This document shows positions 1 through 8,742 of a stretch of DNA of 64,000 nt, piece after piece (the stretch's first letter is position 1; every line of letters starts with the position of its first letter). The position numbers and the translations under genes are program-made. The stretch comes from Croceicoccus gelatinilyticus (GTDB lineage: Bacteria > Pseudomonadota > Alphaproteobacteria > Sphingomonadales > Sphingomonadaceae): the NCBI RefSeq assembly GCF_018398395.1, contig NZ_JAHCBF010000006.1:124001-188000 (forward strand), given 5' to 3'. The notes under the pieces were generated by a model that was not told the DNA's origin, ran no database searches, and saw only the letters and a program-made list of their open reading frames with translations.

Positions 1-402
1 TCGAAGGATTCCACCAACGTGTGGAACTCGATCCTCGAACACGGCGGTTCGGTCCAGCACCTCGACTTCCTCAGCCCCGAGGAAAAGGCGACCTACAAGA
101 CCAGCTTCGAAATCGACCAGCGCTGGCTGCTCGAATTCGCGGCCGATCGCACGCCCTTCATCGACCAGGCGCAGAGCCTCAACCTCTACATCCCGGCCGA
201 TGTCGACAAGTGGGACCTCATGATGCTGCACTTCCGCGCATGGGAAATGGGCATCAAGTCGCTCTACTACCTGCGTTCGAAGTCGGTGCAGCGCGCCGGT
301 TTCGCCGGCGGGGTTGAGGCCGACAACACCAAGGACGCGGCCCAGTTCAATCTCGCCGCGGGTGAAGAGACCGACTACGAGGAATGCCTCGCCTGTCAGT
401 AA
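1..402 (+). CDS. nrdA: Ribonucleoside-diphosphate reductase alpha subunit, C-terminal part
   Basis: This is the last 133 codons of a class I ribonucleotide reductase large subunit, which reduces ribonucleoside diphosphates to deoxy forms in the cytosol together with NrdB. The reading frame is open through the left edge of the window, so the catalytic core lies outside. Visible family features are the C-terminal barrel segment with LNLYIP and SLYYLRSKS, and a tail ending ECLACQ, whose CxxC pair is the shuttle dithiol that re-reduces the active site. A strong terminator follows 42 bp after the stop. The partner nrdB is not adjacent but lies at 14222. Confidence 0.95.
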   Translation, partial: SKDSTNVWNSILEHGGSVQHLDFLSPEEKATYKTSFEIDQRWLLEFAADRTPFIDQAQSLNLYIPADVDKWDLMMLHFRAWEMGIKSLYYLRSKSVQRAGFAGGVEADNTKDAAQFNLAAGEETDYEECLACQ

Positions 403-839
403 ACGCGGCACCGCGCGACGCGCGGAAAGCTGCCGGCAAAAGAAATGGCAGGACGCCCCCGGGTGTCCTGCCATTCTTGCATCTGGGCCAGACCATTTCG
501 GCCGGCATGACAGGCGACTTGCATTTGCAGTCGGGCGCAGAAATTTTTCGCGCCCGGCGGCCTGGTGTCTAAGTTTCTCTTAAGTAGCCATATAATCAAC
601 CACGTGTCACATAATGGGACAGTCATGATGTCCACGCGTTTATGACAGCCCTCTATTGCCATTGACCAAAAGTTAACGGCGGACTTACGCTATCTATCGG
701 CTCTTACGAGTCGTTTCGCTGAATCATTTACTTTGCGCACCTCTTGTTTGGGGCAAGATTTCGCGCGCCTGTTCTGATGCTGACATAGGAAACGCCAGAA
801 TTATATCAGATTCAAAGGCTTGCTGACTTCTGGGCCCTA
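403..839. other. Intergenic region between nrdA and the IS element
   Basis: Apart from the nrdA terminator I see no gene here. The 580-840 part is more AT-rich than its surroundings and probably held the native promoter region of the large repeat protein at 1720 before the IS landed. No tRNA or convincing small ORF was found. Confidence 0.6.
444..478 (+). terminator. Rho-independent terminator of nrdA
   Basis: An 11-bp perfect stem (444-454 with 465-475, arm AATGGCAGGAC) with a GC-rich loop is followed by CTT. It ends the nrdA transcription unit, which supports nrdA and the downstream genes being separate units. Confidence 0.8.
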
Positions 840-857
840 GGCTCAGGACCCATTGAT
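840..857 (+). repeat. Left terminal inverted repeat of the IS
   Basis: GGCTCAGGACCCATTGAT; pairs with the right end at 1658-1675 with two mismatches. Confidence 0.9.
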
Positions 858-900
858 TGGCGCGCAGCGATATGATTCAGGCTCCGCAAGGAGACTGTGC

Positions 901-1658
901 ATGAGCGATCTGTATTGGCTGACGGACGAGCAGATGGCGCGTCTGTCGCCGTATTTTCCCAAGAGCCACGGCAAGCCCCGGGTGGATGATCGGCGGGTGC
1001 TGAGCGGGATTATTTTCGTCAATCGCAACGGGTTGCGCTGGCGGGATGCGCCGCGAGAATATGGGCCGCACAAGACGTTGTATAACCGTTGGAAGCGCTG
1101 GGGGGAGATGGGCGTTTTTGGGCGGATGATGGAAGGTCTGTCCACCCAGAGGGCCGAGCCGCAGACTGTCATGATCGACGCAACCTACCTCAAGGCCCAC
1201 CGCACGGCTTCCAGCCTTGGGGTAAAAAAGGGGATCTCGGGCGCCTGATCGGACGGACCAAGGGCGGCATGAACACCAAGCTTCACGCCGTCACTGATGC
1301 CAATGGCCGCCCTTTGAGCTTCTTCATCACGGCCGGCCAGGTCAGCGATTACACCGGCGCAGCGGCCTTGCTCGACGAATTGCCCAAGGCCAAGTGGATG
1401 CTGGCTGATCGGGGCTATGACGCCGACTGGTTCCGGGACGCCCTCGAGCAGAAAGGCATCAAGCCCTGCATTCCCGGCCGCAAATCGCGCTCCATGCCCG
1501 TCAAATATGACAAGCGCCGATACAAGCGGCGCAACCGCATCGAGATCATGTTCGGACGCCTCAAGGATTGGCGCCGCGTGGCAACGCGATACGATCGCTG
1601 CCCCACCGTCTTCTTCTCCGCACTCGCTCTGGCCGCCACCGTGCTCTTCTGGCTGTGA
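901..1658 (+). CDS. IS5-family transposase made by programmed -1 frameshift (OrfA 901-1248, OrfB in the -1 frame to 1658)
   Basis: OrfA starts at ATG 901, preceded by AAGGAG at 888-893, and carries the N-terminal helix-turn-helix region (LTDEQMARLSPYFP) and the first catalytic aspartate in VMIDATYLK. OrfB continues in the -1 frame with the second aspartate in LADRGYDAD and the glutamate in NRIEIMFGRLKDWRR, completing the DDE triad. The frames join at an A_AAA_AAG heptamer at 1224-1230, so the full transposase of about 252 residues needs ribosomal slippage. OrfA alone stops at 1248. No other damage is visible. Confidence 0.9.
1224..1233 (+). promoter_or_regulatory. Programmed -1 ribosomal frameshift site
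   Basis: A AAA AAG in the OrfA frame is the canonical efficient bacterial -1 slippery heptamer. It is followed by GGG, and the shift leads exactly from OrfA into OrfB. Confidence 0.85.
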
Positions 1659-1675
1659 TCAGTGAGTCCTGAGCC
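1658..1675 (-). repeat. Right terminal inverted repeat of the IS
   Basis: Read on the minus strand this is GGCTCAGGACTCACTGAT, 16 of 18 identical to the left end. It begins within the stop codon of the transposase. Confidence 0.9.
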
Positions 1676-1719
1676 TAGTGCCCCCACAAGGTGTGTCCGA
1701 TTGACGAGAGGGGAACGTC

Positions 1720-4700
1720 ATGACGATCACGATCACCAAGAAGGTCACCGACGACGAGCTGAAGCTCGACGAAAGCGGTGGTATCCAGTTCCAGAACCCG
1801 GCGGATGATGATCCGGACCCGCAGGCCGCGGGTACGCCGGACGACGACGACGACGACGATGTCGCGCTCGCGTGGGTCGATCCCGACGATACCAATAACG
1901 CCGATGGATCTTTCGATCTCGCGACAAGCGCGCTCGACGATACTTTTCTCGGCTATCTCAACACGCTCGTCGACGGGACTTTCCTGAGCGATGACCAGCT
2001 TGCCTATGCCGCCTCTGTCGGCGGGACCAGCGATGCCGATTATCTCAGCATCACCACGTCGGCAGGGGAGAACATCAGCAGCGTATTCTTCTCCGCCCCC
2101 GATGGCGGAGCGCTCGCCGGTGCGCAGGTCTTCCACGACTATGGCGCCGAGTTTCCCGAGGATCCCCTCCAGACCATCGATGGCCAAGATGTCTTCCTCT
2201 GGACGGTCGGCGATGGTTCGATTGTCCTCGCGACGACCAGCGGTGCCAGCGTATCGGCGGGTTCGCTCGTCGCGGCGTTCTACCTGGAATCCGATCTTTC
2301 AGACAGCGAGGCGACGCAGTTCGACGTGAAAGTCGAAAGCGTGGTCTTCGTGCCCTTCGACCATCCCGACGGCACCGACCCCGACGATGCGATCGATTTT
2401 TCCGAAATCCTGAACGTCAGCGCATCGGGCACGCTGGGCTTTGAATTCGACACGCTGGAATCGGGCAATTTCCTCTGGGTCGCGGTGGGCGATACCGATG
2501 CGGCCCTGCTCGTCACCGGGCAGGATCTCGACGTCAACACGGACGAGGGATCGTCCAAGTACGGCGACATCATCAAGGGCGGATCCGATCCGTCGGATAC
2601 GGTGAATACCAGCCAGGGCGGCATCAATGCCACGATAGGCATCCTGTCTCAGCACTTCACCGACGCCAAGGAAAAGGGCGTCGAAAAGGATGGCCCGGTC
2701 GGCGTTTTCACGCTGGTAAAGGGGTTTGAACCGCTAGACGGCGCGACTGACGGGCAGGCGACGGGGATCAACATCCTCGACATCGATTATGACGACGTCG
2801 ACCCTTACGTCGACGCGCCCAGCGCTTCGGTCTTTATTTCGCAGACCGAAGGCGGCGGTGAGGCAAGCCTGAGGATTGAGCTCTTCTCGGTCGACGAAGG
2901 CCCCGCGCCCGAAGAAGGGTTCGGCTATATCGGGGACACCGACAGCGATCAGGAAACGACCGATGATGATCCTGTCGCCGTCGTCCGGATCGAGGTGACG
3001 CGCGGCGACACGACTTATGTCTGGTTCGACGGCGACGACAGCGACGCCTCAACGGGTGAGGGCGGTGATACGCTGGGCGGCATCACGGTCGATTTCCTCG
3101 ATTCCGACCATCCCACCGACATCAACGATTTCGTCGTTTCGGGCGTGATGACGGGCGACGTGATCCGCTTCTTCTCGACCGAGGGTGAGACGTTCAACCG
3201 CTTCACCATCCAGGCCAAGGCCGGATCGAGCGCGTTCGACATCGGGCGGATCGAGATCGACGAAGGCGTGATCAAGACGACGGCGGTGGGGCAAGACTTC
3301 CTTGTCGATGACGACGGCCCGACCGCGACTGCATCGGGCACGCCGGAAGAGCTGGTTCTGGACGAAACGGTTGCCGATCCCGACCCCGATGGCGCGAACG
3401 ATGCGCCGGCAGGCACGACCACCGTGACATCAACCGGCATTGCGGCCTTGTTCGGCGGTGACTTCGGCAGCGACGGTGAAGGCTCGACTGCGTTCTCGCT
3501 GGACCTGTCCAATCAGGACATCGGCTCCGGCCTGTTCGTGATCGACGATACGGTTGCAAACGGGAAGGGCGAGCAAATCCTGCTCTACCAGACCGCTGAC
3601 GACACGGTGATCGGCTATGTCGGCACGGATGGTCCGGGGGCTGATACGCCGGATTACGAGACGATCTTCACGATCACCATCGACACCAATTCGGCAAGCG
3701 GCACCTTCGGCGAAGTGACGTTCGCGTTCGGCACAGATTACGCCAACATCTGGCATCCCGACTATGCCGATGGCGATGCCGACGATGCCGAGACGCTGAC
3801 GGTCGGCGCGGGCGAATACCTGCGCGTCGTGCAGGAACTAACCGATGCCGATGGCGACAAGGATTCCAGCTACCGCGATCTGGGCACCGGCGTGTTCGGC
3901 GTCGAGGATGACGGTCCGCTGGCCGATGCGGCAGGCGCGCCGCCTGCTCTGACGGTGGACGAGACCGATGCGGCTCCCGATCCTGACGGGCCGAACGATG
4001 CGGCTGCCGGAACGACTTCGGACAGCGCCAGCTTCACCAGCCTGTTTGGCGGCTCGGTCTTCGGCAGCGATGGCGCGGGTTCGACCAGCTATGGTCTTGA
4101 ACTGAGCGCCGACGGCATCGGATCGGGTGTCTATGCGCTCGACGCGACGCAGAGCGACGGGAAGGGCGATGAAATCCTGCTCTACCGTCAGGACGCGACG
4201 ACGATCATCGGTTATCTCGATCCGGTCGGAAACGACGAGGCTGGCGACTACGTGACCTACTTCACGATCACGGTCGACAATGATGCCAGCGACGATGCTG
4301 ATGTCGGCGCGACGACCGCGTTCGGGGACGTTACCTTCACGCAGGTCCTCAACGTCTGGCATCCGCTGACGGCGGACGGAAAGGCGGATGACGCGGTCCA
4401 CATCGATGTAGGCGATGGCAACGAGCTGAACCTCGTCCAGACCGTCACCGACGCTGACCTCGACAATGACAGTGCGTCCTTCGACCTTGGTCATGAAATC
4501 CTCGGCGATGGGCAGGAGGCGGGGCAGGGCTATTACGTCTTCTCGATCGAGGATGACGGGCCCAAGGCCGGCACGCCGAGTGCACCAAGCCCGATCTATC
4601 TCGACGAGACGACCACCGTCACTGACCCGGGCGGCACGAACCAGGCAGACGCAGGCATCTCATCGGCCAAGAGCAACTTCGGTACGTTGTTCTCTGCCGC

Positions 4701-6177
4701 CGCCTATGGGTCTGACGGTGCGGGAAGCACGGTTCTCTCGCTGGAGATCAGTGCGAACGGCATCGGGTCGGGCCTGTTCTCGCTCGACGCGGATGAGACC
4801 GACGGCAAGGGTGATGAAATCCTGCTCTACCGGCAGGATGCGACGACGATCGTCGGCTATGTCGATCCGGTCGGGGACGACGACGTTGCCGACTACGTGA
4901 CCTACTTCACGATCACGGTCGACACTGATGCCAGTGATGATGCCGATGTCGGTGCGACTACGGCATTCGGCGACGTCACTTTTACGCAAGTCAGCGATGT
5001 CTGGCACGGCAATACGGGCGACGACGACGACCTCGTCTCGCTCTACGTCGATGGAGCTGAAGAAAGCTTCTCGCTGCGCCAGACGGTGACCGACGCGGAT
5101 GGCGACAGCGACACGTCCGACATGGACCTGTCGGCCAATATCTTCTTCATTGAAGATGACGGCCCGCAGATCGATGAGACCACGATCGCCGACAACCTGT
5201 TCGTCGGCAACATGATCGGCGACAGCGTCAGCGACGATTTCACTTTCAGCAACGTGGCCGATGCGCCGTGGGCCTGGGTGATCACCGATGCGCCGGGCGA
5301 CTTCGACGATACCTCGCCCTATCCCGCTGATGTCTTCACATGGCGCTATGCCGATGTCGACGAAGACGGCGAGGTCGGCCAGCACGAGATCATCGGCACT
5401 TACGATGGCGACGACCTCTATTCGCTGATCATCACCGACGATGGCAGCGGCACGGCGACTTACGAGCTTGAGATGATCGGTGCGCTGGATGGCGGTTCGC
5501 GGGAGCTGGATTCGGCGAACATCAAGGCCGGCGGTCCCGACACGAACTTCATCGATGTCGGTATCATCGGCGCCGAGGCGAGCGACTTCGTCCGCATCTC
5601 GGGCTATTTCGACGACGATGGGATCGACACTGGTGACGATCCGGTTCCGGCCGCCGTGAATGAGAGCAATCTCAACGTCGGGGTGAAGAACGGCAATCTC
5701 GACAGCGGTGAAATCCTTGGCTTCTCCCTGTTCGAGAATGGCGAGAGCGAGCCGCCGACCGACATTTCGGGCATCATCATCGGGACCAAGACCGCACAGG
5801 GCTTCAACTATGCGTGGAAGGCCTATGGCGTCGACGAAGAGGGCGATCCCGTGACGTATGACGGCAGCGGAAGCGTCGGCAAGAACGAGCCCATCATCAT
5901 TGACGTTGGCGCGCTCGTCCACACGATCGAGCTATACAACCTTGATGGCGACGCGGTGAAGATCGGGTTGGACGATATCGAAATCCTGACCGATCCGCCC
6001 GATTTCCTGCTGAATTTCGAAGGCGTGCTGCACGACGCGGATGGCGATGCCTATGGGTTCGACTTCACGGTCGGCATCGACGGCAACGACAGCGGGGCGC
6101 TGGTCGATCCGATCATGGTCGACCCCTTGCCGGAGACGACAGCCTTCGAACTGATGCACGTCGACCCCATCGCCTGA
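1720..6177 (+). CDS. Very large acidic repeat protein with DUF5801-like repeats
   Basis: The 1485-residue protein is strongly acidic, with a run of seven Asp near residue 42. Residues about 530-728, 729-943 and 944-1144 are three copies of a ~200-residue unit. Each opens with (E/D)DDGP, then LDET, an FGSDG(E/A)GST segment, GSG(L/V), DGKGDEILLY, and ends with a T(D)ADGD block. This matches the DUF5801 repeat type found in large secreted or surface proteins of proteobacteria, and the Asp/Gly-rich turns suggest calcium binding. There is no N-terminal signal peptide and I recognise no standard sorting motif in the tail, so export route (type I secretion is an inference) and function are open. ATG 1720 follows GAGGGGAA. 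The IS ends 44 bp upstream and may have altered its promoter. Confidence 0.75.
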   Translation: MTITITKKVTDDELKLDESGGIQFQNPADDDPDPQAAGTPDDDDDDDVALAWVDPDDTNNADGSFDLATSALDDTFLGYLNTLVDGTFLSDDQLAYAASVGGTSDADYLSITTSAGENISSVFFSAPDGGALAGAQVFHDYGAEFPEDPLQTIDGQDVFLWTVGDGSIVLATTSGASVSAGSLVAAFYLESDLSDSEATQFDVKVESVVFVPFDHPDGTDPDDAIDFSEILNVSASGTLGFEFDTLESGNFLWVAVGDTDAALLVTGQDLDVNTDEGSSKYGDIIKGGSDPSDTVNTSQGGINATIGILSQHFTDAKEKGVEKDGPVGVFTLVKGFEPLDGATDGQATGINILDIDYDDVDPYVDAPSASVFISQTEGGGEASLRIELFSVDEGPAPEEGFGYIGDTDSDQETTDDDPVAVVRIEVTRGDTTYVWFDGDDSDASTGEGGDTLGGITVDFLDSDHPTDINDFVVSGVMTGDVIRFFSTEGETFNRFTIQAKAGSSAFDIGRIEIDEGVIKTTAVGQDFLVDDDGPTATASGTPEELVLDETVADPDPDGANDAPAGTTTVTSTGIAALFGGDFGSDGEGSTAFSLDLSNQDIGSGLFVIDDTVANGKGEQILLYQTADDTVIGYVGTDGPGADTPDYETIFTITIDTNSASGTFGEVTFAFGTDYANIWHPDYADGDADDAETLTVGAGEYLRVVQELTDADGDKDSSYRDLGTGVFGVEDDGPLADAAGAPPALTVDETDAAPDPDGPNDAAAGTTSDSASFTSLFGGSVFGSDGAGSTSYGLELSADGIGSGVYALDATQSDGKGDEILLYRQDATTIIGYLDPVGNDEAGDYVTYFTITVDNDASDDADVGATTAFGDVTFTQVLNVWHPLTADGKADDAVHIDVGDGNELNLVQTVTDADLDNDSASFDLGHEILGDGQEAGQGYYVFSIEDDGPKAGTPSAPSPIYLDETTTVTDPGGTNQADAGISSAKSNFGTLFSAAAYGSDGAGSTVLSLEISANGIGSGLFSLDADETDGKGDEILLYRQDATTIVGYVDPVGDDDVADYVTYFTITVDTDASDDADVGATTAFGDVTFTQVSDVWHGNTGDDDDLVSLYVDGAEESFSLRQTVTDADGDSDTSDMDLSANIFFIEDDGPQIDETTIADNLFVGNMIGDSVSDDFTFSNVADAPWAWVITDAPGDFDDTSPYPADVFTWRYADVDEDGEVGQHEIIGTYDGDDLYSLIITDDGSGTATYELEMIGALDGGSRELDSANIKAGGPDTNFIDVGIIGAEASDFVRISGYFDDDGIDTGDDPVPAAVNESNLNVGVKNGNLDSGEILGFSLFENGESEPPTDISGIIIGTKTAQGFNYAWKAYGVDEEGDPVTYDGSGSVGKNEPIIIDVGALVHTIELYNLDGDAVKIGLDDIEILTDPPDFLLNFEGVLHDADGDAYGFDFTVGIDGNDSGALVDPIMVDPLPETTAFELMHVDPIA
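3307..5151 (+). repeat. Three in-frame ~600-bp repeat units within the large acidic protein gene
   Basis: Units start at about 3307, 3904 and 4549. Units two and three share long, nearly identical DNA. For example the 34-base stretch starting GACTACGTGACCTACTTCAC at about 4247 recurs at about 4890, and the segment coding DEILLYRQDATTI is almost unchanged. Unit one is more diverged. This points to recent duplication or gene conversion between units two and three. Confidence 0.8.
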
Positions 6178-6184
6178 ACGCGGA

Positions 6185-7045
6185 TCAGCCCGCGCTGGTG
6201 AGCATCACCGCCAGCGCATCCGCGATCGACCGGTGGCCCAGTGCATTGGGGTGCCACGGCGCACCGTCCGACCGGTCTTTCGTGGTCGCGTTCGACCAAG
6301 AAGCCGGGTCGCAGGCTGTGTGGTCCGCCGACATCTCGTCCGCGGGCAGCAGCAGCGATTCCGTGGCCTGCGCTGCACGCCGCGTGACTTCGGCAAGACG
6401 AAGGCCGATTTCGCGCGTGAGATCGGCGTCGGCTTCGGAGATCGCGACTGCCGGGCAAAGCTCGTCGGGTACGAGCGCGACGTACTGGACGAAGATGACG
6501 CGGGCCTCGGGCGCTTTTTCTTTCACGCGCCGGGCAAGGTTTTCCAGCGCAGCCTGCACTTCGGCATAGCCCTCTTCGGAAGGGGCCTGCGGCGACACGC
6601 AGGTAATCTCGCGCTCGCCCGCCTTGATGACCCTGCCGTTCTCGCAGCTCGCCATGAAGAGGTTGCCGATGTAGTTGAGATCGTTGCCGCCCACGGTGAT
6701 CGTGACCAGCCGGGTCGCGCTGTCGACCGCGTCGATCTGAGCGGGAAGCTCGTCCCAAGGGGCCAGAAGGTGTTCGGTCTTCGCGCCGCCGCAGCCCTGG
6801 TCATTCAGCGCGAGATCCAGCTTTTCGGCCAGCAGCGAGGCGTAGTTGTTGACGGTTCGCCCGCAGCGTTCGGGCGTGCCGGGTTTCGTCGGCCCGATCC
6901 CCGCGCCGGCGGCAAATGACGATCCCATTGCTACATACTTCGCGCCTTCGGGAACTGCCCCATCGCCCATGGAACCTGCAGTCGCACAGCCGCCCAGAAT
7001 AGCCAGAGAGGCAAGGGCCATGGCCACCTTTGACGGACGGTTCAT
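6185..7045 (-). CDS. SGNH/GDSL-family lipoprotein esterase
   Basis: The product is a 286-residue predicted lipoprotein. Its N-terminus MNRPSKVAMALASLAILGGC ends in a lipobox with Cys20. The SGNH hydrolase blocks are present: AMGSSFAAGAG (nucleophile Ser in a GDS-like block I), block III TVGGNDLNY, and a C-terminal HPNALGHRSI with the catalytic His. The family includes esterases, lipases and acyl-sugar hydrolases; the substrate here is unknown. The start at 7045 was chosen because the longer upstream frame adds 111 residues unlike the family and would bury the lipobox. It converges on the large repeat protein gene (7 bp between stops). Confidence 0.85.
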   Translation of the reverse strand: MNRPSKVAMALASLAILGGCATAGSMGDGAVPEGAKYVAMGSSFAAGAGIGPTKPGTPERCGRTVNNYASLLAEKLDLALNDQGCGGAKTEHLLAPWDELPAQIDAVDSATRLVTITVGGNDLNYIGNLFMASCENGRVIKAGEREITCVSPQAPSEEGYAEVQAALENLARRVKEKAPEARVIFVQYVALVPDELCPAVAISEADADLTREIGLRLAEVTRRAAQATESLLLPADEMSADHTACDPASWSNATTKDRSDGAPWHPNALGHRSIADALAVMLTSAG

Positions 7046-7386
7046 CGACTTCAATCTGCTCTCCTGTGCGCCTTCGTGATGTGCCGATCGGTATGGCGGC
7101 CGCGCTTCGACGATGCGATCCGGTGTCTTGGGGCCAAGCCTAAGCTTAAGCCTCCTTCCGCACTCTGCGGACAACATCGTTTCGCCTTCTGGAAACGGTT
7201 TGTCGCATATGGCGGAACCGGAAAGCCGGTCCGGCAGTTGGGAGGAAACCGTCGCCCGGCGGGCAGAGTTTGGGGCGGCGCAGGAATCTTTATTTGGCCA
7301 ACCCCCTCGCCAGATTAACAAATGTGTATATGAGGGTGCGGGTTGGTAAGGGGCTGAAACTCCAACGTCGGGGGACACAATCAGGC
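7046..7386. other. Divergent intergenic region between esterase and LOV genes
   Basis: The 341-bp region must hold the promoters of both divergent units. GGAAC at 7214-7218 followed after 17 bp by AGTT (7236-7239) resembles an EcfG promoter, but the -10 element differs from CGTT at one base, so it is not called as a feature. No small gene is evident. Confidence 0.5.
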
Positions 7387-7905
7387 ATGCTTGCCGATCC
7401 GATAATCGAGTTCATGCAGAACAGCGGCATCTCGCTGAGCGTTGCCGATGCGCGTGCCGAAGACGTGCCCCTGATCGCGGTGAACGCCGCGTTCGAAAAC
7501 CTGACGGGTTACAGCAACGCGGAGATCGTCGGGCGCAATTGCCGCTTCCTTCAGCCCGAAGGCGGGGCAGGGCCAGTGCGCGAACGCATGCGCGCTTTCC
7601 TTGTCGACGACAGCGTGAAGGAAGACCGTTTCCTGATCCCCAACGTGCGCAAGGACGGTACGCCGTTCCTCAACCTTCTTTACATGACCAAGATCCGCCG
7701 CGACGGCCGCGATACCTTCATCATCGGATCGCAGTTCGATTTCACGAAGCACGACCGGCGCGGGCACGACGGCTATGACGAAACGCTTCGCAAGGATATC
7801 CGCGAACTCGGCTCGCTGACGGGCGAGATGGGGATGGTGACGCTGGGCACCTTCCGCTCGCTTGCCAACAGCGCCGCGCTGATCGCGGAAGCGAAGCTCG
7901 ATTGA
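7387..7905 (+). CDS. Short LOV-domain blue-light receptor
   Basis: This 172-residue protein is a single LOV (PAS-type, flavin-binding) domain with a short helical C-terminal extension and no effector domain. Residues 49-56 are GRNCRFLQ, the signature in which Cys52 forms the light-induced adduct with FMN. NAAFENLTGYS and KDGTPFLNLLYMTKIRRDG are the other conserved flavin-site segments, so it should be photoactive. Its stop overlaps the start of the Crp/Fnr gene by one base (TGATG), implying coupled translation and a common signalling role. Start ATG 7387 was chosen over an upstream ORF extension because it opens just before the LOV cap. Confidence 0.9.
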   Translation: MLADPIIEFMQNSGISLSVADARAEDVPLIAVNAAFENLTGYSNAEIVGRNCRFLQPEGGAGPVRERMRAFLVDDSVKEDRFLIPNVRKDGTPFLNLLYMTKIRRDGRDTFIIGSQFDFTKHDRRGHDGYDETLRKDIRELGSLTGEMGMVTLGTFRSLANSAALIAEAKLD

Positions 7906-8672
7906 TGGCGGTTGCAGCAGGCCACCCCAAGACCGGTCGTTTCATGATGGGTCGCCTCCGGCACGAGATGCGTGACCGGGAGAAGCAGCTGCTCGAGGAC
8001 CTGGTCGAGGATACCGAGATCTTCACTTCGCCGACCAAGCTGATCAGTCGCGGCGACATCGCGCAGAAATCGACGATGCTGATCGACGGTTTCATCGCGC
8101 GCTCGATCACGCGGGGCGGCAAACGGCACATCATCGGCATTCACGTGCCCGGCGATTTCGTCGACCTGCACGGTTTCGCGCTGAAGCGGCTCGATCACGA
8201 CATCGTCACTGTCGGGCATACGGTCGTCGGCCACACGCCCCACAAGAAGCTGGTCGAGGTCATGCGGACCGAACCGCACCTGACCCGCCTCCTGTGGTTC
8301 GCCACCCTGCTCGATGCCGCGATGCACCGCGAATGGATCCTGAAGCTTGAACAATTGAACGCCGACGGGCGGCTGGCGCACCTGATCGTTGAACTCTGGC
8401 ACCGGCTCGATTTCGTGGGTCTGGCGGAACCGGCAAGCTGCGCGATGCCGCTGACGCAGGTCGAACTGGCCGATGCCTGCGGGACGACCGCGATCCACAT
8501 GAACCGCACCGTACGCGCCATGCGCGAGGCGGGGCTGATCGACTTCTCGCGCGGGCGGGTGATGATCTCCGACATGGAGCGTCTGAAGCAGATGGCGCAG
8601 TTCGATGGCGCCTATCTCTACGGCAACGGCGACCTCTATCTGGCCGATGCGTTCGAGGCCGAAATCGCTTGA
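7905..8672 (+). CDS. Crp/Fnr-family transcriptional regulator
   Basis: A 255-residue regulator has an N-terminal cyclic-nucleotide-binding-like beta-roll (about residues 30-150, with DIAQKSTMLIDGFIARS and IHVPGDFVDL). Its C-terminal winged helix (about 165-235) contains LTQVELADACGTTAIHMNRTVRAMREAGLI. It lacks the N-terminal cysteine cluster of Fnr, so an iron-sulfur oxygen switch is unlikely; the effector is not deducible. ATG 7905 overlaps the LOV stop; a TTG at 7902 is possible. It lies 70 bp before the CheB/CheR/kinase gene. In other bacteria such regulators often accompany LOV or HWE sensors, but a link to light here is inference. Confidence 0.88.
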   Translation: MAVAAGHPKTGRFMMGRLRHEMRDREKQLLEDLVEDTEIFTSPTKLISRGDIAQKSTMLIDGFIARSITRGGKRHIIGIHVPGDFVDLHGFALKRLDHDIVTVGHTVVGHTPHKKLVEVMRTEPHLTRLLWFATLLDAAMHREWILKLEQLNADGRLAHLIVELWHRLDFVGLAEPASCAMPLTQVELADACGTTAIHMNRTVRAMREAGLIDFSRGRVMISDMERLKQMAQFDGAYLYGNGDLYLADAFEAEIA

Positions 8673-8742
8673 GCGGCGGCTTGCAGACTTGCCTTGGCGT
8701 TAATCTCGCCATCATTCGAACAAGCCGATTGTAACGTTATCA

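Larger units (their letters stand above)
840..1675 (+). mobile_element. IS5-family (IS427-group-like) insertion sequence, 836 bp
   Basis: The element is bounded by 18-bp inverted repeats matching at 16 positions (left GGCTCAGGACCCATTGAT; the right end reads the same except for two changes). It is flanked on both sides by the dinucleotide TA (838-839 and 1676-1677), the expected 2-bp target duplication. It carries one transposase in two overlapping frames. Length, ends, target preference and frameshift layout are those of the IS427 group of IS5. Both ends and both frames look intact, so the copy is probably active or recently inserted. Confidence 0.92.

Noticed and set aside
1089-1658. OrfB of the IS as an independent gene with its own start
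   Set aside because: The A_AAA_AAG site and overlap show it is made as an OrfA-OrfB fusion; the 5' part of the open frame is out-of-frame OrfA sequence.
4660-5922. 420-codon minus-strand frame in the repeat protein gene
   Set aside because: Antisense shadow; Val/Asp/Arg periodicity mirrors the acidic repeats.
7214-7239. Possible EcfG promoter GGAAC-N17-AGTT upstream of the LOV gene
   Set aside because: The -10 element misses the invariant first C of CGTT and the leader would be about 140 bp, so it was left as a remark only.
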